Assembly: GCA_033032175.1 (NCBI GenBank)
Contig: CM065322.1
Coordinates: 434,001-498,000 of the forward strand
DNA length: 64,000 nt
Source: Saturnia japonica
Taxonomy: Eukaryota > Arthropoda > Insecta > Lepidoptera > Saturniidae
Reading direction: 5' to 3'
A program made the position numbers and the translations under genes. Below are positions 24,222 through 33,629 of this stretch, piece by piece (the first letter of the stretch is position 1; every line of letters starts with the position of its first letter). The notes below the pieces were generated by a model. The model saw nothing but the letters and a program-made list of their open reading frames with translations, did no database searches and was not told where the DNA came from.

Positions 24222-27200
24222 CTGCGAAGGTCGTTTTATATCCTTAATAGGCACGTTTGTTTTTCGAGTTTTCATTTTTACAGGACAGATATTTCTGTCA
24301 ATTTTACCATATACTTGTGCTTTTTGATAACGCGGTTTATCTTTACTTCGCCTTGTATTAACACCTTTTACAAATATAGTGTCCTCTTCTTGAATATCAA
24401 ATGATGTTTCACCACCACGTTTTGTTTTAATCTTTTCTTTATTTTCAATTACTTTGTCTGTTAAATATTTATAAAGATATTTCGTTCGTTTCATATGATC
24501 GTTTACTAATTGTTGCGTATATTGTTTGTTAAAGTTTACTTCAAAAGTACTATTAGAATCAGTGTGTCCAAAAACTACTTCAAATGGTGTAAGACCAGTC
24601 GTTGAGTGAATGGTTTGATTGTATGACATAATTGCATAAGTCATAACGTTAGCCGCGTCAGTTATTTTATGTTCATATTTAGCGATACGATATATTTCTA
24701 AAATAGTTGAATGGAATCTTTCAATTAAACCCATAGAATTAGGATTATGTGGAGTGCTTATGTGTAATTCTATTTTATAAAATTGTAATGTTTCTTTTAA
24801 AAGTGTATTGTTGAATTCAGTACCAGAATCAGCACTGATCTTATTTGGTACGCCATAAAATGAGAAAAATTTAATTAAGGCACGAACTACTTCAGGTGTA
24901 GAGCGATTGGATATTTCAAAAGCCTGACCTAGTTTACTGAAAGCATCTATTATGGTAAGGAAGTAGCTTCCTTCTATAGAGAATATATCTATAAATATTT
25001 CAGCAAAAGGTTTTGTTTGAGTTTGCGTTAACATTAATTCTGGTTTTAAAGGTTTGCGATCATATTTTAGAGTTTTACAAGTTTCACAAGAATTGATTAC
25101 AGAAGCGACTGTTATATCCATATTTGTCCAAAAATAATTACGCTTTAATTTCATAAGAGTTTCTTTGATTCCACGGTGACTTGTTTTACCTTGATGATAA
25201 GCAAGTATAGTGGCACGTTGCTCTTTTTCATCACCTAAGTATATAACTCTTTTAGTACATTCATATATTTTGACGGTATCTTTTTTAAATAGTTTTATCA
25301 CGGCATTTGTAAATTGTTTACGGTGAATTTCGCTCTCAAAGTAAAAGAAATATTTAATTTTAGGTTTTATATATTCTAAAAGAAATTTCTTAACAAGGTT
25401 AGTGTTGTTTACAGGTAAATGTACTTCCAAAATTTTTTGTTTTTCATGTGATAAGTCTTTTATTGATAATTGGTTTCTGTTCCAAGTAAAAATAAGGATT
25501 TGATTAGGTTTTGTGTCGATGGCTTCTTCAATAATGGGAATACCATTCGTATCAATATCTTCAGCAGAATGTATGGTTTCCGGTAATGAACAGGCAGTAA
25601 TAGTACTGGATGAAGGAGAACGAATTGGGTGAGTTAAAGTCTTATCGGAATCTGAAGGAATAGTTAACGTTTCTGATGAGTCTGAAATTAGTATTGGACT
25701 CTCAGATCGTTCAGTGTCACTCACGTTTACTCGTAAGGACATATCGTCCTTTAATATATTTAATTTAATTCGTGATAGAGCATCAGCATTACTATTTTGT
25801 TTACCGTTCTTGTATATTATGTCAAAATCGAACTCAGCTAGTCTCAATTTCCATCTAGTAAGTTTACTATTAGGTTCTTTCAGTGAATTTAACCATGCTA
25901 AAGGTCTGTGGTCAGTAAATATTGTGAATTTGCGTCCATACAGGTAAGGACGGAAGTGTTTTACTGCCCAAACGATGGCTAACAGTTCCTTTTCTATTGT
26001 ACTGTAACGTGTTTCTGCATCATTAAGAGTACGACTTGCATATGCGATAGGTTTTTCATTTCCAACTGATCCTTGTGAAAGGACAGCGCCTAAAGCGTAG
26101 TTTGACGCGTCTGTTGTTAAAATGAAGGGTTTAGAAAAATCAGGGAACTGTAATATAGGAGCATTCACAAGTAGCTCTTTACATTTTTGAAAAGCTTGAA
26201 CATATGATTCATTAATTTCAATTTTATTTTTCTTTTTCAAACACGATGTAAGGGGTTGTGTAATTTTTGAAAAATCCTTTATGAATTTTCGGTAGTAGCC
26301 TATCAGGCCAAGAAAACTTTTAATTTCAGTGGATGTTCTGGGGAGTGGGAAGGCAAGTACTGCCCTGATTTTATCATCATTTGGTTGTAAACCATGCTTC
26401 GTAATTTTGTGTCCTAAGTAGAGTACATCTTTTTTAAAAAACTCACATTTATCGAGAGTTACTTTAAGATTGGTTTGTTTGAGACGATCGAACACTTTTC
26501 TTAGCTTCTCTACATGTTCTTGTATACTACTAGAATAAATGATGATGTCATCTAAATATACTAAGCAATGTATACCTTGCAACCCACGTAACACGTTATC
26601 CATTGCGCGTTGAAATGTTGCAGGTGCTGTTTTTAGTCCAAATGGCATCCGTGTAAATTCAAAATGTCCCATTGGTGTAGTGAATGCAGTTTTGGGTCTA
26701 TCTTGTTCATCAACTTCAATTTGGTGGTACCCACTTGCTAAATCCAATGTACTGAAGTAAGTAGATTTCCCTAACTTGTCGAATAAATCATTAATATTTG
26801 GTAAAGGATACTTATCATCAGTAGTAATATCATTTATACGTCGATAGTCTACAACCATTCTAAATTTCTGTTCACCGGAGGCGTCCATCTTTTTTGGAAC
26901 TAGGTGTACGGGTGCACTCCATGGTGAAAACGATTCTTGTATAACATTATCTTTTAGTAATTTTTCAACTTGTTTCTGTATTTCATCGTTTTGCGATGGT
27001 GGAAGTCGGTATTGCCGTATGAAAATTGGATCTTCATTTTTAGTCCGGATTCGATGTTTTACTTGATTAGAAAATGTAAGAGGCAGTTTATCACAATAGA
27101 ATATATCCCTGTATTCAAAACAAAGTTTTTCTATTGCTTCTCGTTCTTCTTGATTAGCATGATCTAATCGGAGTTTCGATAAATTTTGTGTAAGTAATTC

Positions 27201-27920
27201 ATCAATCTCAAAATCATTTAATTGTTGCCCGGTTGATAAATTTATTTTGCAAGTATTATTATTAAGGCTGGTTATATTCAATGGTTCGTTAAAAGTTAAA
27301 GTCACACTATCTTGCGAAGCATTCTGCATGACTGTTGTTGCAAATGAATCTTTGCAAGTAACTATAGCGCTAGGCATACGTACTTCATTTCCAAAATTTT
27401 TAAAATTAATTATTGCTTCACCATTAATTAAATTTGTAGGCACCTTAACACGGGTTTCAGTGCGTGGTTCTAGCGTTATTTCCCACGGGGGACTATAAAT
27501 TATTGGAATTTCTGTATTTTGTGTCCGTAAAATTAAATTTTTCATGTCTATAGTCGCGTTCAATATTTTTAATAAGTTAGAACCTATTAATCCGTCATAT
27601 CTTCCATCTACATTATATATATAAAATTTATGATTCATCGGACTTTTAAAACTTTCCAATAAAGGTATATCTATAACTTCGTCATGTAGGCTACGTCCAT
27701 GTGTACTAATAACTTCAAAAGGATCAATATATTTATAATCTGAAAAATATTCATCAGCTTTAGCGGGACTAATAAAACTTCTGGTACTTCCGGTATCAAT
27801 CATTAAACGAGCATCAATTTCAGGAATATAAATATGCGGTAGTTTATTTATGCCGTCATAATTTAAGTGTACTATTTCTGGGGGTCGCTCTTGGAGGCTT
27901 TTATAGGAAAATTTACGCAT
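24156..27920 (-). CDS. pol: pol: protease, reverse transcriptase, RNase H, integrase
   Basis: The polyprotein has 1254 residues if counted from the ATG at 27920; it is more likely made as Gag-Pol by -1 frameshifting. Domains in order: aspartic protease with DTGS at 42-45; reverse transcriptase about 285-560 with catalytic D393 (LDLASG) and YLDD at 455-458; RNase H about 595-715 with D604, E645 and D670; integrase with H909, H915, C945, C948 zinc finger and a D978, D1031, E1067 triad (D,D35E spacing). All catalytic residues are present and no stop interrupts the frame. The C-terminus is basic and overlaps the env signal segment in another frame. The domain order and the insertion between RNase H and the zinc finger fit insect Ty3/gypsy errantiviruses. 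Confidence 0.97.
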   Translation of the reverse strand: MRKFSYKSLQERPPEIVHLNYDGINKLPHIYIPEIDARLMIDTGSTRSFISPAKADEYFSDYKYIDPFEVISTHGRSLHDEVIDIPLLESFKSPMNHKFYIYNVDGRYDGLIGSNLLKILNATIDMKNLILRTQNTEIPIIYSPPWEITLEPRTETRVKVPTNLINGEAIINFKNFGNEVRMPSAIVTCKDSFATTVMQNASQDSVTLTFNEPLNITSLNNNTCKINLSTGQQLNDFEIDELLTQNLSKLRLDHANQEEREAIEKLCFEYRDIFYCDKLPLTFSNQVKHRIRTKNEDPIFIRQYRLPPSQNDEIQKQVEKLLKDNVIQESFSPWSAPVHLVPKKMDASGEQKFRMVVDYRRINDITTDDKYPLPNINDLFDKLGKSTYFSTLDLASGYHQIEVDEQDRPKTAFTTPMGHFEFTRMPFGLKTAPATFQRAMDNVLRGLQGIHCLVYLDDIIIYSSSIQEHVEKLRKVFDRLKQTNLKVTLDKCEFFKKDVLYLGHKITKHGLQPNDDKIRAVLAFPLPRTSTEIKSFLGLIGYYRKFIKDFSKITQPLTSCLKKKNKIEINESYVQAFQKCKELLVNAPILQFPDFSKPFILTTDASNYALGAVLSQGSVGNEKPIAYASRTLNDAETRYSTIEKELLAIVWAVKHFRPYLYGRKFTIFTDHRPLAWLNSLKEPNSKLTRWKLRLAEFDFDIIYKNGKQNSNADALSRIKLNILKDDMSLRVNVSDTERSESPILISDSSETLTIPSDSDKTLTHPIRSPSSSTITACSLPETIHSAEDIDTNGIPIIEEAIDTKPNQILIFTWNRNQLSIKDLSHEKQKILEVHLPVNNTNLVKKFLLEYIKPKIKYFFYFESEIHRKQFTNAVIKLFKKDTVKIYECTKRVIYLGDEKEQRATILAYHQGKTSHRGIKETLMKLKRNYFWTNMDITVASVINSCETCKTLKYDRKPLKPELMLTQTQTKPFAEIFIDIFSIEGSYFLTIIDAFSKLGQAFEISNRSTPEVVRALIKFFSFYGVPNKISADSGTEFNNTLLKETLQFYKIELHISTPHNPNSMGLIERFHSTILEIYRIAKYEHKITDAANVMTYAIMSYNQTIHSTTGLTPFEVVFGHTDSNSTFEVNFNKQYTQQLVNDHMKRTKYLYKYLTDKVIENKEKIKTKRGGETSFDIQEEDTIFVKGVNTRRSKDKPRYQKAQVYGKIDRNICPVKMKTRKTNVPIKDIKRPSQVPPRAPGSDHQDSRPSTSQNR

Positions 27921-29059
27921 TCATTTTCAGCTTCTTCAGTTTCAACAGGTTCTATGTTTTCATGATAATCGTCATAAGCAGTTTGTTGATTATCGTCAAT
28001 AAAATAATGATTTTCATATTCTGTATAATCAGGTTGATAGTCTTGGTATTCAATTTCAGGGTCGTTCATTTCTAAAGACTCTATCATATTTTGTCTAATA
28101 GGACGAGCTGTGCGCATTGACACATCGCTTGCCTGAAATTGAGGTGGATTACGTTGAGGTTGATTTTGTGGTGGTATACCAAATTTAAATTGTTGATTTG
28201 GCATGTTGAAATTAGGTCGGTTTTGTGTATTGTTAAATTGTGGTTTGAACCCTTGTTGATTAGGAATACCGAATTTAAAATTATTATTATACGGTTTAAA
28301 ATTATTTTGTGTTTGGTATGGAATTCCGAATTTAAAATTTTGTTGTCCGGAATTAAATGTATTTGGCACAAATGCAGGTTGAGGTTTGAAATTATTATTA
28401 AAATTATTTGTTAAAGTAGGCGTGAAAAATTGTTGAACTGGTTTAATATTAGATTTATTTTTATTTTTAGAATTGTACTGATATTGAAAATTGACCTCCT
28501 CCATGACAACACTTAGTGCGTTTTCTAAAACGGTACAACCTTTAAGTCGCACAATTCGAATTAAATCCTCTGGTAAATTATATAAAAATACATTCAAGCA
28601 CATATTATTATAGATAATCATTTTAGCGGCTTTGAGGCCTTCATCAGTTAATAAATTGACCTTGGAGAAGAGGGTGCAGCGTGTTTGTTGTATCCTGTTA
28701 CAAAATTGCGTATATGTTTCACCAACTTTAATTTTTAAATTTTCCAACTCAATTGCCACACACTCTTCCGATCTAGGATCACCAAAATGTTGAATCAAAA
28801 CAGCTCTTAATTGTTCCCAAGTTGTTATGTCTTCTCTTTCACTTAGTAGAGCAGCGGCTTTACCACATAATCTACTAGTTATAGCATGAAACACATATGT
28901 AGTTTGAACAACATTGTTTGATCCGCTAAAATTTCTGATTATATATTCACTTTTTTTAATAAATAAATTTAAAGTATTTTGATCACCATCGTACTTGGGA
29001 ATTAAACTTAAAAGTTCTTTTGATACTAATTGAATTGTTGATTCATTGTTGCGTTGCAT
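27872..29059 (-). CDS. gag: gag: capsid polyprotein
   Basis: The protein has 395 residues from an ATG at 29059-29057. Residues about 20-190 look like a retrotransposon capsid: WEQLRAVLIQHFGDP at 81-95 and GETYTQFCNRIQ at 113-124. The C-terminal part is Asn/Gln/Phe/Pro-rich with three FKFGIP motifs (242-247, 261-266, 291-296) and then an acidic tyrosine-rich tail (about 335-380). There is no CCHC zinc knuckle, as in several errantivirus Gags, so RNA binding must use another region, possibly this repeat domain (inference). Its last 49 nt overlap pol in the -1 frame, with a slippery site at 27914-27908. Confidence 0.93.
   Translation of the reverse strand: MQRNNESTIQLVSKELLSLIPKYDGDQNTLNLFIKKSEYIIRNFSGSNNVVQTTYVFHAITSRLCGKAAALLSEREDITTWEQLRAVLIQHFGDPRSEECVAIELENLKIKVGETYTQFCNRIQQTRCTLFSKVNLLTDEGLKAAKMIIYNNMCLNVFLYNLPEDLIRIVRLKGCTVLENALSVVMEEVNFQYQYNSKNKNKSNIKPVQQFFTPTLTNNFNNNFKPQPAFVPNTFNSGQQNFKFGIPYQTQNNFKPYNNNFKFGIPNQQGFKPQFNNTQNRPNFNMPNQQFKFGIPPQNQPQRNPPQFQASDVSMRTARPIRQNMIESLEMNDPEIEYQDYQPDYTEYENHYFIDDNQQTAYDDYHENIEPVETEEAENECVNFPIKASKSDPQK
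27908..27914 (-). promoter_or_regulatory. -1 ribosomal frameshift site between gag and pol
   Basis: In the gag frame the heptamer reads A AAT TTT, which has the X XXY YYZ form of a -1 slippery site. It lies inside the 49-nt gag/pol overlap, and pol is in the -1 frame relative to gag. A stimulatory RNA structure was not modelled. Confidence 0.8.
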
Positions 29060-29084
29060 TTTGAATTGTATTTATTTAATTAAA

Positions 29085-29260
29085 CACACACAAAGTAAAA
29101 TTCACAAAATTAAAATTCACAAAATAATATTTTCAAAATAAAATTCACAAAATAAATCTTATAACAAAATTATCAAAATCAAAATTCTCAAAATTAAAAT
29201 TATCGAAATTAAAATTATCAAATTAAAATTCTCAAAATTAATATTTATTATTAATATTTC
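29085..29260 (-). repeat. AT-rich degenerate tandem repeat in the retroviral leader
   Basis: Units of the type AAAATTCACAAAATTA / AAAATTATCAAAATTA (plus strand, period about 16) recur roughly ten times just upstream of the gag start. Confidence 0.7.
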
Positions 29261-29287
29261 TCAATATCTTATAATCTATGAAGTCAA

Positions 29288-29401
29288 ATAACTTTCGACG
29301 ATTTTTATTCGAAAATTATGAAAAATAATTTTCAACGATGTTTGTTTGAAAATTATAAAAATTTGTTAAATAATTTTCAACGATTTTTGTTTGAAAATTA
29401 T
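29288..29401 (-). repeat. Three 32-bp palindromic repeats in the retroviral leader
   Basis: Units start at 29288, 29325 and 29370, each 32 bp. Units 2 and 3 differ at one position. Each has inverted ends: ATAATTTTCAA and TTGAAAATTAT in units 2 and 3. They sit between LTR and gag, the place where Drosophila gypsy carries its Su(Hw) insulator repeats, but the sequence differs from that motif. Confidence 0.8.
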
Positions 29402-29475
29402 AACAATGTCCAACGAAAAATACAACCACAGAAAATAACAAGGACGAGACAAGGATTGTAAAAATGGTCACTTAC

Positions 29476-29492
29476 AGTCTGCTCGTTCCCAT
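29476..29492 (-). CDS. env: env, leader coding exon ending at a perfect splice donor
   Basis: An ATG at 29492-29490 is followed by four codons and two further bases, then the donor GTAAGT (29475-29470). The coding part is 17 nt, so it leaves phase 2. The acceptor at 24223-24222 opens on the third base of an env codon, so the phases match, and 17 plus 1729 nt is a multiple of three. In unspliced RNA the same ATG makes a six-codon uORF whose stop TAA (29474-29472) lies in the donor itself. The splice is predicted from sequence and needs RNA support. Confidence 0.75.
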
Positions 29493-29647
29493 GTCTTGCC
29501 GTATAGCTGCTTTCGCTTTTAGGACAGGATCTCTCGGAAATAGATGTGGAACCCGACGTTAACTTATTTATTGGTTCGTAGATACTCAAAATCTGCACAT
29601 GAGACCGATTTGTAAGACTCGAACACAGACTTTTATTGTTGATTGAG

Positions 29648-29666
29648 TATCCTACCGGCTGCGCCA
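29648..29666 (-). other. Primer binding site, tRNA-Ser type
   Basis: On the - strand the sequence at the LTR edge reads TGGCGCAGCCGGTAGGAT. It matches the complement of the 3' end of insect tRNA-Ser(UCN) with one mismatch. Its first T is the last base of the LTR, a one-base overlap known from the 17.6/297 group. Confidence 0.88.
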
Positions 29667-29972
29667 GTTAAATTTCGGGAGCACTGCCGAGGGTTTTTAA
29701 AAAGTCTAAGACAAGACTGATTCTCAAGAAGCTTTATTAAGAATGCTTTTATTTGTTACAAATGTCTCTTTTATAAACTCTTATTCTATAAACACAAAGT
29801 GGGGCTGTTTACTATGAAATAATGAGAAATATGTCGCAATACATTCAGTCAAAACACCAGGTGTCTATCAGTAGTTTGCAGACATAATATGGGTTAAAAA
29901 CGTAACATCAGCATTTCTAACGTATGTACCAATTAACAAGACGTAATAAGAGAGGGTACAGACTGCATAACT
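29666..29972 (-). repeat. 5' LTR of the endogenous retrovirus (promoter)
   Basis: It is identical to 22226-22532. A TATAAAAG motif at 29768-29775 and an initiator-like TCAGT at 29716-29720 are present, but their spacing of about 55 bp is longer than usual, so the start site is uncertain. AATAAA signals are at 29748-29753 and 29733-29738. Confidence 0.97.
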
Positions 29973-29976
29973 AGGT
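29973..29976. repeat. Target site duplication AGGT (high-coordinate copy)
   Basis: AGGT follows the 5' LTR and pairs with 22222-22225. Confidence 0.9.
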
Positions 29977-31966
29977 ACACAATAATTTTGTTCTCGTCTC
30001 ACGAACAACAAAATGCTCTCTTAATTTTAATAACAGAATCAAAGAAGATATCAACTTCATTTGTAATACTCTTGGGAGTAATGTTGTAATTTCTCATGAG
30101 TCTATTTAATGGTGAATAGTAATAAAGTAATATTAGGTCTTAGTTCATAATTATGGCTTAGCTACATAATTTCAAAGTTTCATTTACTGTTTTCAATTTT
30201 AGTACCACCGGTAATCCGCCAGGGGAGCTGCCAATAAGTGTGTGAAAGAAAACGAAATATTACATCGTATTCGAATCATGTTTTGAGTATTGTCGTCTGC
30301 CCTGTGAAAACACACTGTAGCACTTGCAGACCTGCGGCTTGAGATATTCGAAGTAGTTTATTTGGTTTAATGCAACACATACGTTTATTACGTCATTTTG
30401 AATTATTCCTAATGTATGTACTAGAAAGCCTTTTACAGGTTGTTTGACTTTCATCTCGCGCAATGGTGCTTTCAGTACGATAATAAGAGATAAAGTTTAG
30501 AGGGTAACGATAAAGTTAGAAAATTTCATAGCAAAATAATATATCGATTTTATTTTGTTTTTAATAAATATACATATTAAAGAAGAAATAACATTTGCGT
30601 ATGTAAAATGATTTTTTTCATAGTCATATTAGACCTGCTGTTGTTAGGTTATACGTTGTTGTCTAAAACAAACTTAAAATAAGGCTGCAGTACTAACTAA
30701 AATCAAGTTACTGCTTCTGAAGAAGAACTAGAACATTATAGCGTGATCATTGCCACTTTGTTGAAAAACTGAGGCACTTACTCTCGACTGAACTGCGGAT
30801 ACCTGCTGAATCATGAGGTTTAAAATCCAAAATAGTCAATAGCGCCTAGATTAGATGAGTCGACATTATCGGCTGGTAAATATTTAGTTATCTAATGACT
30901 CTCACCATGGAATACTGAAAGGCTGGCCTGACGAAAGCGACTGTCTGTTGTTGACTGTTACAGAATTTATGTTTTATTTAGCATTGACTCAAGTCATTCA
31001 GGCAGGATCCGTTAGAGAAATTAATCAATTAAAATCAAGAGCCATCACAATGGAAAAAGAAACAATTTACAATAACATTTCATATTAATTAAATTGATCA
31101 CAAATAATAAATGAAATCCAAAACAAAACCTGATTCCTAATACAGCCTGAAAGGTATTTTATTACGTGCAATATTTGATGGAGCGTAGCGAGTACAGGCA
31201 GGTCGTCCCGCGGGCTTTGCCCCCTCCGCGGGGAGAGGGGAGTATGGGGGAGAAAAATGAAATGAAAATGATAAAAAACGACAAAGGGAGCGTCCTCTGG
31301 TGGTATAGAGATGACGCTCATACGAGTATTTATATTCGTTTTTTGTCAACTTTAGTGTATGCTTTGTTCGACCCATACTTAAAAAAATAGTACTTAGTTG
31401 CTATTAGATCTGCTGTCATCGAGTTGAAGATTCTAAAATAAATGCAATCTGCAAGTGAAATAAAAAATGGAATCAAATGAAATCTATATAAGTACAAGCG
31501 TCATTCCCTACTAAGTAACAGACTATTGTGTAAGCCATAAATAGTCAGTTAAAGTGACGCGCAAGGGGATTATGATAATATGGACTACATAATCAAGTTA
31601 TGCTACTACTTTTGAGCAAATTATAATATAGGACCTTGCGAATCACTGAAAAACAAGTTTCAAGAATTTAATCTCAATTTTACCTTTCCAATACATTCTT
31701 GATAACGTAATGTATGTTCGCAAAAACTTAGATAAGCTAGATTTTGTAAATAATCGACATAGTTTTAATACTTCTAGTAACCACAATAAGTCATTCCATG
31801 CTTTAGAGTCAGTAAAAACAATAAAAGATTTTTAGGTAAATTGATAGTGTAGGGTTAGATTAAACATTAGACATTTGACGGTCAATAATTGTGATGTCTC
31901 GAAATGACTCCTTCTCTGTACATTCACAAAAAAAAAATTATTAGGACTGTAAAGAATATTTTTATA
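29977..31966. other. Gene-free stretch; one GC-rich inverted-repeat patch
   Basis: No gene. The block 30190-30475 is more complex than its flanks and could be regulatory. At about 31207-31235 CCCGCGG and CCGCGGG form a 7-bp inverted repeat, and GAGCGTC / GACGCTC at about 31287-31318 form another; this may be a small unknown element of about 31160-31330. Confidence 0.45.
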
Positions 31967-32375
31967 TCTATACAATTAATAAAATTGAAGTGTCTGTTTG
32001 TAATGTCAAAATAACAGATTTTTACTAAAAGCTTATGATTATATATACCATACGGTACTAATAACAAAACACCAATTTTTTTAATTTTTATCTGTCTATT
32101 TGTCTCTTCCGGGAAATCTCCGGAATGGTTGGACTGCTTTTGACAGGACTTTCATTGACAGATAGCTGATGTTATCAGGAGTAACTTAAGCTAATTTTAT
32201 TGTAGAAAAATAATTAGGGTTCCGCGCAAATAAATAATAATCTGGTCATAGTGAATCAATCCGGGAACTTAAATAGCTTACGCTAAGTAAACCATAAGAA
32301 ATTATATATCAAATTAATGTATGACATAATTGTAGACCTTAAAAATAACTACAAAAGAGTCAGCGACAACATATG
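31967..32375 (+). mobile_element. Non-autonomous Helitron, family B, 3'-truncated
   Basis: It starts with TC at 31967-31968 after an A (TCTATACAATTAATAAAATT), and its body matches 42042-42535. The homology stops near the ACTACAAAAGAG block, so the hairpin and CTAG end are missing. Confidence 0.8.
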
Positions 32376-32419
32376 TTTATCTTTTAAGGATTACCCACAA
32401 TAAGCATTTTTATCATTAG

Positions 32420-32656
32420 CCTCATTAGCGTAGTAGTCGTAAGCGTGACTGCTGTCATCGAGGTCCTGGATTCGATTCCCAGGTCGAGCTAAGTTTTATC
32501 GGGTTATGAAATTGTCAGTAGCAGCTCGGAGTTTGGCTTTGTACCCGATTACTGGCAAAATAGGCTCGCCCTCTATTACGTGGTACCTAAAAACATATGT
32601 ACAGTAGTACACCTCTGTCTAACCCTTTGGGGATAAAGGCGTGATGGTATGTTATG
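32420..32656 (+). mobile_element. SINE family 1, near full length
   Basis: It has a tRNA-like head with CTCATTAGCGTAGTAG, a B box GATTCGATTCCC, the body of the family and the 3' end AGGCGTGATGGTATG. It lies 0.3 kb before the homeobox exon. Confidence 0.88.
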
Positions 32657-33269
<613 letters not shown>

Positions 33270-33629
33270 TAGCGGTCGGCTAATGATCGAAATTCGACCA
33301 GCGACTTTTTAATCATAGACTATTTTCTGTTTGACATTTGCAGTATGAACCTAAACAATGAATATTATTTCACTTGCTGTCACTTTTCATTGAGTGACAA
33401 TGTCAACATTTTGAGGGATCTAAGTTCAATGGCACTGGCCGGTTTAGGATTCGCAGTGCTAATTTATTTTATTTAATATATTAGTAACAGATATTATAGA
33501 TTAATTTTAGCTTTCTGCACTCCTATTCCATGTAAACTTTAACCATGCCAAATCTCACAGTGTTCCGTGCAAGTAATACGCGTAAAAAAAGGTGTATAAA
33601 GTTTTGTGCTTCACGTATTATTATAGTGA
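33270..33629 (-). mobile_element. Non-autonomous Helitron, family A, inside the HGTX intron
   Basis: The body matches the copies at 4899-5253 and 20760-21125. On the - strand the 5' TC is at 33629-33628 after an A. The 3' end reads CTAT instead of CTAG, one mutation. The subterminal hairpin is present (TGGTCGAATTTCGATCA, 7-bp stem with one wobble). It starts only about 100 bp after the homeobox splice donor. Confidence 0.83.

Larger units (their letters stand above)
22226..29972 (-). mobile_element. Complete endogenous retrovirus (errantivirus-type Ty3/gypsy element)
   Basis: The element is 7747 bp: two 307-bp LTRs, leader with tRNA-Ser-type primer site, gag, pol (protease, reverse transcriptase, RNase H, integrase), env, polypurine tract. 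The LTRs are identical base for base at an exact offset of 7440 and are flanked by a 4-bp AGGT duplication. All three large frames are open. Domain order PR-RT-RH-IN and an env with a furin-type site followed by a fusion-peptide-like stretch place it with insect errantiviruses, whose env is related to baculovirus F proteins. Identical LTRs mean a very recent insertion. It lies antisense to the homeobox exon at 32968-33167. Whether the species or family is already named cannot be told from here. Confidence 0.96.

Noticed and set aside
28084..28414. Open frames on both strands inside gag
   Set aside because: They are shadows of the AT-rich FKFGIP repeat region of gag in other frames.
29398..29598. 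66-codon frame in the retroviral leader
   Set aside because: It starts with GTG, spans the predicted splice donor and shows no domain.
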